From positions 17,467,119 through 17,531,118 of the forward strand of contig HG738138.1 of assembly GCA_000499405.2 (NCBI GenBank): DNA of 64,000 nucleotides, written 5' to 3'. Source of the stretch: Onchocerca volvulus (Eukaryota > Nematoda > Chromadorea > Rhabditida > Onchocercidae). Positions 15,301 through 26,512 of this stretch are shown here, in pieces. The translations under genes were made by a program, and so were the position numbers. The notes under the pieces are model-generated. The model saw only the letters and a program-made list of their open reading frames with translations. It did not search any database and was not told the origin of the DNA. Positions within the stretch are counted from its first letter, which is position 1. Each line of letters opens with the position of its first letter.

Positions 15301-18300
15301 TTACCATTTTAGATCCAAGTTATTTATTCTTTTTTTCTTCTGTTATTTGTGATTCCAGTTGAATTGTTTTTTGCTTTTTTATAAAATACAATAGATATTT
15401 GCATCGAAGATTGATTTAGAAGCTCAAGTTTCTTCGGTCGAAAAGTAAACACTTCTCAAAAGATTTTCAAGTCAAGATTTCACGCAATAACTTCGTCGTA
15501 CTTGTCACACGTTACATGTCATCTCTTGGAGGTATTTCTTTCAAGAAGAAAAGAACATTTGAAAGTTGTTCACAAAAGATACAAACAGTTTTTGCAAATT
15601 CATTAAAAAGTAATAAATGGATCATGATTACCTTCTGCATTTGAATCTTATTTTTGTATTTCACGCATATGTAGTCTTTCCTGCTAAAAATATCATAAAT
15701 ACCTGGCAATCTAACTTTAATACTTTCTTCTCTCTGTGAAGCCGTATTTCACACTTCGTTTATCGCTTATTTTTAAAATACGATATGATATTCTAAAAAG
15801 CTTGCGAGATTCACTTTTGCAAAAAATTTGAATATTTTCAGTTTGAAATTAAAAATCTTCTCTGACATCAATCTCTTTCATGCAAATTTCCAATTATTTT
15901 TGGAAATTACTGTAGAATTTTTTTTTTCTTTTTTTTAGATTTCGATAAAAGAAAACTGTTGACAAAAGAAGAATTTGAAATTGCTGAATTAGGAAAACCT
16001 CGTCTAGGAAAATACAGAAAATGTCAAATTACTATCAAGGAAAGCAGGGAATTCCGGGTTAATATCTATCGTTTTGTTTTCAAATACTTTCAGTAGTTAA
16101 GAGATTTTAATTGATAACTGATTCAAGTTTCAACTGAGTGAAGATTTGAAAACATCCTGTATAAGATCTTAATTTTCTCAAATTTCTAACTTGTCCAAAA
16201 TTCAAACGAAAGTGTACTTTTCAGAGTGCTATCGACCGAATGTTACGGAACGCCAATACATCGTTTATGCTCGGCACAACAAGTTGGCGTGAACAGTTTG
16301 CTGATGCCCTAACTATTCATGCTGGTATGGATTGACGATTTCCATTTCTCTCATTATTTAACCTTTCTTCTATGTTTATGCTATGGTTACTTAACGATTC
16401 AGTTTTACTGCCATTCAATGATTCCAAGTTCAAAATCTTCCTTAGAAGGCCGCATATACGATCACATACGCCATATAATAGTACAAAAAATGAGTCTGTT
16501 ACTAAAATGAATATGTCAGTATTAAGAGGAATATTTGTGTCTTTTATACGTTACCTAACAACTCAACTTAGTTGTAATTTGATGATTTTAAATGTAAAAC
16601 GTATATACGATCATTTCGTCACATAATAGTCTGAAAAATGAATCTCTTATTAAAAAAAAAAAAAAATTAGCAATTTGAGCGGAATATTTGCTGCTGTCTT
16701 TTGTAGGTTTTAAAGACGACAGTAGCTCCGATCAAGAAGATGAAAATGATGAAGAGAATTCAGAATTAGAAAGTACTGAGAGAAGACAAAAACCAGTCTT
16801 CTTTGATTATTTCATGCATTTTTTGTCCTTACCATGGAAATTGCTCTTCGCGACTATACCACCAACAGGTGAGTATCTTTCTTGCATTGTTGATTGAATC
16901 GTTGAAAATTTAATTTTCAATTCAAAAATTTGCACACTTCATTGCATTCATCATTGATTTCTTTGAATAAGAACAGAAATGATCTGCAGATTACTGGGAT
17001 GGTTGGGCTTGTTTCATCGTATCAATCATTTTGATCGGTGCATTGACAGCTATTGTTGGTGATTTAGCATCACATTTTGGATGTTGGGTTGGTCTCAAAG
17101 ATGCTGTCACAGCTATTTCATTTGTCGCTCTTGGTACCTCTGTTCCAGGTAATTTGATTTCTTATAAGTTTATTTGACAAAATTTTCCGACGAACATCTT
17201 ATCAAAATCACTGAGACGTATGATAATTGAAGAATTTGAACATGATGATTTCACGGAGAATATCCGGTATTTTAGAGCTTATGGCTTTCGAACAGAAAGC
17301 TGATTTTGTTATTCAACTAAAATCTCAGAACGTTAACTTGAAAAAGATGAGAAAGTTATTCATGTGATTTGTTATTTAGCTCAATTTTAAGCATAGAAAT
17401 GATTGAGAGCAGAAATAATTCAGGATATAACCTTAGCTGCCTTTTCAAATTAAGAATTTTTAGATACATTTGCATCCAGAGTGGCAGCAATCCAAGATAA
17501 ATATGCTGATTCATCGATTGGTAATGTTACCGGCTCAAATGGTGTTAATGTATTCCTAGGAATAGGTTCATCAATTCTGTTTCTTTCTCTTTTTTTTTCA
17601 TAGATTTGCAATGATTTGTAGATTTTGCTTATCAGACCAATATAATTGCTCCTAGCAGCATTATTTTTCAGGAAATTTCACTAAAATTCCGGAGAAACTT
17701 CCCTAAAATATAACTTAATAATATAATCTTTTCCCTCAGGAATAGCATGGACGATCGCAGCAGTATATCATCGATGGTACGGTGATAATTTCTATGTTGA
17801 ACCTGGAACACTTGCATTTTCCGTAACAATATTTTGCATCGAGGCATTGATCTGTTTTGCTGTGCTTATAATAAGACGACGTCCTCCTATTGGCGGTGAA
17901 TTGGGTGGTCCGATGAAGTATAAGGTTAAATGCTAATATTTCTTATCTAATTAATCAAATTTAGTAAATTATTTGGGACTCTAAATAGACAAACAGGTCA
18001 CCATTATTACTCAATACATTTCATTAATTAATTAACAAGGTTAGTTGATGATTCAGGAAGAAGTAATTATGTATCTCAAAAGATAAGCTCTCTTAACATT
18101 CGTTGACAATTTTATTTCAATAATCAGCTGAACTAACTCTTGCCAACTCAAAATTCTGTCCTGCTTGGAATTTTAGGTCATCCAACGAGCTTGTAATTAA
18201 TCTTCGAATTCTTTGTAAACACAAATACATTCTTTTAGAACAAACATAATCAGTTTAAGTAAAATATATTTATGCTACATTTCTTATGATATTTATTTCT

Positions 18301-18464
18301 ATACGTATGGATAACACAAAATTTGCTATCATAAATTTTCCGAAAAAAATCCCCGATAAATTTTTGCTTTTCAGGTGCTAACATCAGGTTTGTTCGTTAC
18401 ACTTTGGTTTATTTACCTCGCTTTCTCCGCTCTCGAATCATATCACGTCATTTCTGGTTTCTAG
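6355..18464 (+). CDS. ncx: Sodium/calcium exchanger (NCX/SLC8 family), complete, 23 exons
   Basis: Plasma-membrane antiporter that exports Ca2+ in exchange for Na+. Exons read: 6355-6518, 7101-7235, 7561-7664, 8503-8540, 8885-9048, 9549-9693, 9825-9923, 10199-10368, 10652-10736, 10929-11168, 11378-11555, 11722-11848, 12542-12622, 12756-12856, 13156-13257, 13794-13937, 15939-16057, 16225-16324, 16707-16868, 16990-17148, 17464-17565, 17740-17924, 18375-18464. Phases agree throughout and give about 997 residues, near the family norm. The N-terminus has a hydrophobic signal. Alpha-1 repeat: [10 protein letters not shown], then [15 protein letters not shown]. Alpha-2 repeat: [22 protein letters not shown] and [18 protein letters not shown]. 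Between them lie two Calx-beta domains; the first keeps [12 protein letters not shown] and [13 protein letters not shown] 'TSWREQF' stretch precedes the second membrane block. The C-terminus ends YHVISGF, like animal NCX. Which nematode paralogue (ncx-1, -2 or -3) it matches cannot be said from sequence alone. Confidence 0.95.
16384..16704 (+). repeat. Diverged tandem duplication inside an exchanger intron
   Basis: The intron between the exons ending at 16324 and starting at 16707 holds two imperfect copies of a unit of about 160-170 bases. Matched landmarks in order are 'GGTTACTTAACGATTCA' against 'CGTTACCTAACAACTCA', 'CATATACGATCACATACG' against 'GTATATACGATCATTTCG', 'ATAATAGTACAAAAAATGAG' against 'ATAATAGTCTGAAAAATGAA', and 'GGAATATTTGTGTCTTTT' against 'GGAATATTTGCTGCTGTC'. 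The second copy ends at the splice acceptor. No protein homology is visible. Confidence 0.6.
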
Positions 18465-19467
18465 CATCATTCATCTTGAGCTTCTAATATTGTTCACAAT
18501 TTCATTTGTCAGGTTTATTTACAAATTTCATCTTTCTTCTTCTTGTTGTTCTCATTATGACTAACTTTTAACATAATACCAATATGATGCAATCTAATAA
18601 ATGTAAAGCAGTCTGTAATTGTTGCGATATAGCGATACATTGTGATCATCGTTTTTTCTATCCATTTATTTTATCATTCATTACACCTACAAAAAATCCG
18701 TTCTATTTTGCAAATTTCGCATATAAATGAATTTCACATCTTTTAAATGATTAAAATTCGCTTGTTCAATTTGTTATTTTTGTAATTTTCTGTGATTATA
18801 GTTTTTTGAAAATTAAAAATTTTCGCTTTTTGATTTTTAATTCTTGTCTCATATCAAAATTCTTTCGTCATATCTATTATGATTCCTACAATCAGGTGAA
18901 ATACAATCTGCAGAAAGAAACGGAGATGTTGCAAGAGAGTTGCAAAATATGCAAAAATCTTTAAATGCGTGCACTATATGAAATTGTATATAAAAGAAAG
19001 ATATTTCAAGCGATAGATATTATTTTGACACTTTATATATCGACACATTAGCAAATAAACTATGTATACAGAATAGTTTATATTTGCATCACCAGTGAAT
19101 AACTATTGCAGAAGTAAGTTTAGATTCAGATTCAGGACATGGACAAAAGTGAATTGAATTTTCCTTTCTCTATTTCAGGATTATGACCTCTGTGAACCTC
19201 AAGTTCACCTGAAGGTTCAATTTCAGTGAAGATTCAATTTCACTGAATCTCTCATTTGTTATTGCAGATTTAAATGAAAAGCTTTCCAATGCTTACTGAA
19301 ATATAAAATGAGTTTCTTAGTCATAAAAAATAGCACCGTTATTGTCAGCCATTGCTTACAGGCTTCTTCAAGTAAACTATGTTAGTGGAATATTTCGGAA
19401 AATGGAATTATAAGACAATAAAACAAAAAAAATTTCGAAGGGATCAATGGAATTATTGGAAAATTTT
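18465..19467. other. Exchanger 3' flank, no further gene seen
   Basis: This stretch probably contains the 3' UTR of the exchanger; several AATAAA-like hexamers occur near 18590-18600 and 19052. Near 19195-19255 there are short overlapping repeats of a GGTTCAATTTCAGTGAA-like unit. No coding exon is supported. Confidence 0.45.
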
Positions 19468-19698
19468 TTAGATAACACGAAATATAATTTTATTTATACA
19501 GTGAAATTTGAATTTGCTGCAATTGTAATCAATGAGCGCTCTTCTGTTCCTGTTTTTGATTGAACTGAAATGAAATTTTGTTGAGAATGAATGGATAAGT
19601 AAAAAAATGAATAAAGCCAATATGACAATGACTAAAATCAAGCCAGAGTTAGATGGGAAGCGTTCAGGAACTTCCTCTAAGTCTGACCTCAAACACCT
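19468..19698 (-). CDS. Possible exon with one membrane segment, gene unassigned
   Basis: A minus-strand open frame encodes about 30 polar and acidic residues (including SDLEEVPERFPSNSG) followed by a strongly hydrophobic run, LILVIVILALFIFLLI, and a short basic tail. This is the layout of a C-terminal membrane anchor. The frame has no ATG; it would need an upstream exon joined at an acceptor such as GGTCAG near 19683. It does not join in phase to the exon ending at 19994 by any simple intron I could find. It may be a real last exon or a chance hydrophobic frame. Confidence 0.25.
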   Translation of the reverse strand, partial: RCLRSDLEEVPERFPSNSGLILVIVILALFIFLLIHSFSTKFHFSSIKNRNRRALIDYNCSKFKFHCINKIIFRVI

Positions 19699-19993
19699 CA
19701 CGTTGATTACTGGAGATCATAGGACTGAACGAAGTGTTTTGAACGATATTTCTTACGTTAATTAGAAGTTTGCAGCTATTACCGACACGTGACTGCGTTG
19801 CTATGTGAAAAACGCTGCCCAACGGATTTCTAGTCCTGATGGTTCTCCTTATATGGACTATACATCTTTAGTCTTTCCTTATCGAGCTAATAAAACTGAG
19901 CTATGTGTCAACAAATTTCAGAATTTGTCAATCTCCTCTTTTCTCAACTTAAATTATTCTTTCCATTCTATTTTTGGTTCCCTAAAATAATGC

Positions 19994-22122
19994 CTACAGC
20001 AATATGAAGAATGATTCTGAATGAATTACAGGACGAAGATCGGTTCGGGAAATGATAAATCCAGCTAATGCATTGCAGTTGACATTTTTAAGACGCTCAG
20101 CGGCATCTCGAATCACTTCGCAGGGCAACAGAACCAGCAATTCCTGAAAATATTTCAATAATTAAACCAGTTGTCGCTCTGGCTAGTGGATTGAGTGACC
20201 AATTTGTTCATTTAATGAATGACCTTTCTAACAAACAAAAATAACTTTCTGACCTTTCTAACAAACAAGTTGTCCAAACACAAAGCAATAATTGGTTGAA
20301 TTAAAGGTGCAATAGAAGGATGTAAAACAAACACAGTATGCTATAGTTAGTATAATAATTAGAATTAATCGTTAAAAGTTATTAAAATATTAAATAATTT
20401 TAGTGTTGAATTAGAAAATTTCAAACACTAATTAACATCTGAATATGACTAATTGATTATTTAAATATATTTCCAACTATTCAAATGCTAATATTCAAAT
20501 TTAAAGAATGAATTATCAAAAAGATATAAAAATATTTAACAGTTATCAGAGATTTCCCAAAACAATCCAAAATTCGCGGTCAAGTAACAAAGAACAGAAA
20601 GTTTTTTTTTTAAAAAAAAAAAAAGAAAAAACACTGATCACTTTCAGTTTAGAATACTTTTCGAAAACAATGAAATAAGGAGAAATTAGCCAATTTTGTA
20701 AAATTATTAATGATAACAAAAATCTTTTATCATGACTATGAAAAGTAAAGTGCCAACTTCAGGCAGTTTTTTCAGTTGTTCATAGAAAAGATCATCAATC
20801 TGTGCTGAAGGACTATTTTCACTTTTGTCATAGTTGGCTAATTGATTTGCATCTGCTTGAATTGTTGAATGATTAGATTGTGGCTGAAATCAAACAAATT
20901 AATTAGCGATTTCTCCATAATATTCACTCAATTTCAAATTTCAAAATCAGCACAACTTATAGAATGAGGGAAAAAAATGAAAAGGTATTATACATTTCAT
21001 TATACAAGAAAAATAAACAAAGTAATGGATTAAAGAAATGGACATTTAAATTTAAAAAAAAAATTAAAAGAATATGAAAATTATGAAAATTCTCGAACAA
21101 AAATTTTTATTGTTGGTTTGAAATAATAGTATAAAATTCCTGCTATGAAATCAAATCTGATACAAAGAGCAGCGATACCTCGGTAAAGAGGGGAAATTAA
21201 TAATTCTGAAGCTTAATACAAGAAATCATAATTTGTTAGATAATTATGATGATCAAAATAAGTTCATGTTCGAATCAAAATTTGTCTTCAGAAATTCTAC
21301 AGAATTGAGTGATACTCCATAATATGATTAAAAATAGGACAGCCGAATTTTGATGATTTACAAATTTTGAACTATTACTTCACTGCTAGTGACCATTACA
21401 TCATCCTGTTTTGGTACTACTGAATCGGTTCTCTTGATGTGAACAGTTGAGTGCTTGTGGATTGGTTTCCTACAAAAAATCTTGCAAGCATGAAACTCAC
21501 TTTCGGTTTTAAGTTGAAGAGATAAAAATACAAATGTACATTATTCATCTAAATACTCTGATCGTGTTATTTCAACCTACTGAATTTATAACTGGAAAAT
21601 AATAAATTAAATTCAACCCAGCATTCAATGCATCAAGATTTACCTAGGTTTTTTTTTAATTGTTTTCACGGTAGATCTTATCGCTTCACGTGCAACTGAA
21701 AAAATAATTTGGAAATGATGGAAAATCGGTATCACATCAAGTTAAATGCTTATTTTGTTAACTGCTGCTTTTTAGAAGTGATTTAAGATATTATCACATC
21801 ATCACTTAAATAGTGTAACATTAGTAGCTTGTATTCTTTGACCTCAAATCGTTATTATTTATAAGTTTTTCATTGCTTAATTAAATCTTGCATAAATATC
21901 TCGAAATTATTCAAATTTACCATTTTTAAATAGAAATAAAATTTTATTGAATATTTTTGCAATGGTAATGCATGATTTCTTTTTATGATTATCGCATGTT
22001 TAATCAATAAACAGAATATAAATTCATCTTGAGATTTACAAAAATTTTGATTAATACTTTAATAGTTTTGGAATCTGAAAAAGCTTGCCTTCTGCAGCTT
22101 TTCGTTTGTGTCGGATCGCCAT
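19994..22122 (-). CDS. Unrecognised basic 150-residue protein, 5 exons
   Basis: Not recognised. Transcript-order exons are 22122-22089, 21695-21644, 21469-21379, 20883-20758 and 20143-19994. All phases agree and give about 150 residues. The N-terminus is lysine and arginine rich (MAIRHKRKAAEVAREAIR, then TVKTIKKKPRKPIHKH), like a nuclear or nucleic-acid-binding tail. The middle is polar (Asp, Asn, Ser, Gln). The C-terminal third looks like a folded helix pair: FYEQLKKLPEELLVLLPCEV followed by RDAAERLKNVNCNALAGF. The first intron appears to be GC-AG (GAAG|GCAAGC). The stop is TAG at 19994-19996; a GT at the CGTCCT|GTAATT position could instead splice to a further exon. Consistent frame across four introns argues for a real gene; function unknown. 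Confidence 0.6.
20221..20268. repeat. Short direct repeat in an intron
   Basis: The 18-base unit GACCTTTCTAACAAACAA occurs at 20221-20238 and again at 20251-20268, a period of 30 bases. It lies in an intron of the unrecognised minus-strand gene. It is most simply a local replication-slippage duplication. Confidence 0.85.
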
Positions 22123-22418
22123 ACTGTTTTATTGAATTTTCTAAAAATTTGAATCACTTAAATTGGAACATTCCAATTTGCTATAAAAATAATGATTAAA
22201 AAGGGACTTTTTTTGAGAAGCTTCAGAAATTTCAGAATCCCATTCCATGGAAATGGGAATGAGAAGATAATTTAGAAGTCTTCTAACATGTCATATGGTC
22301 AGAGAGTGAGCTTCATAAGAATATGAAAAGAGAAGGATAAATTAGAACAAGTATACATTTGCGCAAGACCGTAGATTAAATATTAGCGCCAACTAGCCAT
22401 ATTGATAACAAATTGCAG

Positions 22419-22516
22419 GGAGTGTAACATAGTCTACCTCTTTGATTTTACTCCAACTATTTACCCATGGAGTGTAACATAGTCTACCTCTTTGATTTTA
22501 CCCCAACTATTTACCC
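22419..22516. repeat. Two-copy 50-base tandem repeat
   Basis: A 50-base unit beginning GGAGTGTAACATAGTCTACC and ending TTTACCCA is present at 22419-22468 and 22469-22516. The two copies differ at about one position in the body (ACTCCAAC against ACCCCAAC), so the duplication is recent. It lies about 300 bases upstream of the unrecognised minus-strand gene starting at 22122. Confidence 0.9.
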
Positions 22517-23697
22517 AAAATCAATGAAAAATTTTTTTGATGAGAGCACCCTGAATTCCTGTAATTCTATTCCAATAAAACAGGGAGGTACAAGCATCAA
22601 AATGAGCAAAGGTGTTAAGGAAATTAATACTTAAAGCACTGCTGGAGCAACTAATTCAGGTGAGTACCAGGAGATCCGAAGTTTTAATCAAGACTTTGTT
22701 GCAGTGTTTAGAAACACACCAACTCACCAACAACTACTTGAAATGAAATGAAATCATAATGAATGATAAATGATTTTATACTGAAATACACTGACAAAAA
22801 TGGAATGAAATTATAATGAATGATGGATAATTTTACATAATCAAATTTTTCAATTCACCAATGGATTCGTACTACTGCAATCTATCTTCATCGTTAGCAT
22901 ATTGTTATACCGCATTTTTATCGTTGCTTAAGAAAGGTGAATTAGATTTAAGCATTTGTTGTGCAATTGAAATAATAGCAATGTATTATGAACAAGAAAC
23001 TAAATTTAGAAAGTTAACTAATTTTAAAAATTAGAATCGATAAAGAGAAAAATGATAAATCTAATAAATGATTGTAATATCAATCTTATTAAAATCGTTA
23101 AATTTTAATCGAATAGAATTTTGAACATTCACTGGATTTAACAAAAGTGATTTATGATAAAATTTATAATTTCAAGCAACTTCACTGACAAATATTAGAA
23201 TTTGGAAAGTTCGCTGGAAATTTCTGGCTTACTATGCTTCGCATAGTAATCTTGACACTATGTTTGTATTGATTCGCGATTTTCTAGAAAGATTAGGCTA
23301 AAGTCAATTCTTTCACAAATTATTTCGATGCGATGAAATTGGATTGCTTTTTTGAAAAAAAAAAAAAAAAAGGTGATAAAAGTAGGGAGGTGATCCAAAA
23401 TAGCGAAATTTAGTTATCTTTAGTGCCCAACATATATCAGATCAATCATTGCTACATAAGGTAAAATTTCACTGTATTCAAAAAGCTTTCGGTAGAATCC
23501 TAATACTTTCAAATGTCTTTTTCGCATCTTAGATTAGCACATTTAAATTATCTGCATTTTTAATAAATTTTAATCTAATGAAATTATTTTTAGTTTAGTG
23601 ATTTGAAAATTATGGTCATTTTTCAGAAAACACTAACATTTAACTGGTTTATCCGTTAGCAGTGATTAGCACTGATTTGAGTTTAAGCTTGCCGAAT
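22517..23697. other. Intergenic region between two unrecognised genes
   Basis: AT-rich sequence with no supported exon. It separates the divergent unrecognised genes at 22122 (minus) and 23698 (plus), so it should contain their promoters. A long A run occurs at 23356-23371. An acceptor-like CCGTTAGCAG ends at 23660, in frame with the next gene, suggesting either an upstream coding exon or a trans-splice site. Confidence 0.4.
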
Positions 23698-25635
23698 ATG
23701 AACAATCACCGTTTGGGAAGAATTCAGAAGGGTGAATGGTTGACGGACAGCACTGCTTGGTCTCCAAGACCAAACAGAATATCTCGAATGAGACACTCGA
23801 AGATTGCAAGAGGAAAAACTTCACCGAAATTTCGAAATCTCCGAGATGGAATAGATAGTGATTTCGTTCCACTATTGTCACAGAGAATTAAAGTATGAAT
23901 TTTTCGGAGTAATGAAATTTCTGAAGATATTTTGTAAGAAATCTTCCCATTGATTATGATGAGATACAGTGTCTGTTTTAATGAAGTTTAATCTTCAGAA
24001 AGCATATTGTGATGAATCTTCGGATGATGAAGAATATGATGAGTCGGATGGAATCTACGACAGTGATTATTTGGATGACGATAGTGATTACTTGGATGAT
24101 ACTTATGATGAGCAAGCTTACAATGATAATGATAGATATCATGAATATTTCGGATATCATCTCCACTATCCACTAAAGTGTGTTCAATCTTGTAATTCTT
24201 CAAAGCTGCTTTAGAAAATGCTAAAATCTGAAAAATTAATTTAATTACAGTTTCAGTCCTCGCTATGTGGATGAAATGGAACAAGTGGAAAACGATGACG
24301 ACGTATCGTTTCCAACATCATTTTTGCACCCGGTTTCAACTTCGGAAAAAATCCCTCATATGCTACCAGTCCTGAAATCATCCTCATCCAAAATCTCACC
24401 GAATTCTCTTTCTAAACCGACTAAAATCGCTATTCGGAAAAGAACAGCAGCTAATAACTATCGGAAGATAAAGACAAAGAATATTACGACAAAAATTACT
24501 TCCACTACACCTCGAGCTATGCCAGTGAAGCATTCTCGAAAGTAAGCATCGGAAACTTTTGCTCTTTGTCTTGAACTTTAAGCGGGAGAAGGATTAGTTC
24601 TCGAGGGTATGACCTTCCAGAAGCATTCTATCAGCTAATTAATTGTGTCAACAATCCTTCCATGACTGAAAACAAATCTGGAAAGAAATTCATACTCAAC
24701 TTTTACAGAGTCATTCAATTGAATGAATATGACGAATAACTTCTAATAGAATTCTGTGGGATCAAGTGATTCTCTTATTTTTTTGCAAACTTCATTCAAT
24801 GAATAGTAAAATATAAACATTCATCGCTTAAATGATGATGATATCATCGAATTGATTCCAAACATCTGAATTATTAACATCTTAATGACAACAATGATCG
24901 ATTATTTCTGCATTTGCATGCAGTGATCAGAAATAGCAAAACTGATCCTACTGTTCCAAGAAGAATGAATTTGCTGAAAATACAATGTCATGTTGTGGCA
25001 CTAGCTTTATAATCCACTTGTACAATAGCTTATGATCATAAAAACCACCCAAAGTTATTCATTTAGTGGAGGAATCTCGTAGGGCGCAAAAATCGCTAAG
25101 AAATCTTTAATCTTTCATTTTCTCTTTTGATTTTAATGATGGTCATTTCTGCGCTACTCTTGAAAATCTGAAATAGCTATCACAAGCAAATGGAATTCAC
25201 ACTTGAAAAGTTTAGAAGAATTCGTTCACATAAATGAGTATCATTAGAAGTTTTTGAAGTTCTCTGGGTATATTTGGGATATATTTGCTAAACACGTATC
25301 CACCGTATTTCTAGAAAGTTTAGTTTTTTTTTTTCTACCTTCCAAATTTTCGTCAACGTTAACTTTTTATTCCAGTTTTAGCAAAACTTGAAGCAGAGTT
25401 CAAATATAGCATTCTTCCTGTCAAAATGAAAATAATTTAAATATGTGTTCATAGATAAATTTTTGTATTAAATAACATGTATAAAAAAAATTAAAATAAA
25501 TTCTGCTCTCAGTCATTAAGTAATATAGAGTGATGTATTCGTATAATTCATTTTAAATTCAATTACAGCATCTGCGGAACACTTCCAACACGCTTACGTG
25601 TATCACGCAGACTGCAGTTGGTAGCCCTTCGGTGA
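23698..25635 (+). CDS. Unrecognised protein with acidic Asp/Tyr/Ser-rich middle, 4 exons
   Basis: Not recognised. Exons 23698-23892, 23999-24177, 24251-24541 and 25569-25635 join in phase to about 243 residues. The first ATG is at 23698, but the frame is open back to an acceptor at 23660, so an upstream exon is possible. The N-terminal part is basic (RISRMRHSKIARGKTSPK). The second exon is very acidic and repetitive: ESSDDEEYDESDG, then repeated SDYLDD units. The third is rich in Ser, Pro, Lys and Thr (SSSSKISPNSLSKPTKIAIR). The short last exon is again basic (LPTRLRVSRRLQLVALR). No signal peptide or membrane segment is seen. The pattern suggests a disordered protein. Reading through the third donor would end at TAA 24543-24545, an alternative C-terminus. 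Confidence 0.55.
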
Positions 25636-26512
25636 ACTTTAGAAATTACGCTTGTAATCTGGAAAATAATAAAAAAAAGTATTATCCTCTACTGAAACAA
25701 TCTAGATTTTTTAAACTTTCTGTATTAAAACCTTCTGCAATTTTCTATGCAAAAAGAACAGTTTCAAAACAAAATTTTAAATATACACTTTTTTTTTTTA
25801 CAAAAAAAAAAAAAAAACTTTGATGATTTAAAATGTCTGATTACCACTCAAATTTAGATTCAAAAATCTCAACGACTCTAATCTTTAACTGGGAAATCAT
25901 GAATATGCCATTGTCTATCAATACGTGCATAAAAACTGAATAGATATTAAACAGATATTATAAACCACTGAATCATTTATTGAAAGATAGGAACCTCTAA
26001 CATAAAAATAACTATATCGATTGATGTAAAATCATCAAGAATTAAATAAGCTGCTAATTTTTGAAAGATCACGTATTTTAAAAAGGACACATAAAGCGAT
26101 TTCTGAAAATCGAAAAAACTTTAAAATTTAATTGCAAAATAACTGAAACTTGTTTTTCGTTTGTGCCTCCACAAGAATTCTGAATTTTAACTTTACGTCC
26201 GTTAATTTACACGATTCTCTAACATTTCACACCCAGTCTTTGTCTCCAAGAACTTAAGTATAATTTTATTCGTAAAAAAATTCGAAAAAAAGCAATTCAA
26301 CAAAAACGAAAACAATGAAAATTAAAATTGACCGACATATTTTGATTTTTAAGTATAAATTTCAAAAAACCAACTTTCAATGTTCACCAAATCAATCACA
26401 TTGAATTATAATTAATAAAAAGAAATAAGGAAATTAGCTGGCTTATAAGCGCAAAATTTCTAATTAAAGTAATCTCAATGATATTCCAAATGATATCTTA
26501 ACAAAAGATGTT
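25636..26512. other. Convergent intergenic region
   Basis: Holds the 3' ends of the plus-strand acidic gene and the minus-strand CCT7 gene. Homopolymer A and T runs are frequent (25790-25817). A 63-residue frame at 25632-25823 is Lys/Phe-rich and looks like chance. No other feature is supported. Confidence 0.4.

Noticed and set aside
16319..16626. Two overlapping plus-strand frames of 63 and 84 residues
   Set aside because: They fall within an exchanger intron and are explained by the diverged tandem duplication there; no protein homology.
23978..24284. Minus-strand Ile/His-rich frames of 62 and 98 residues
   Set aside because: These are antisense shadows of the acidic SDYLDD-coding exon; their repetitive look reflects that exon.
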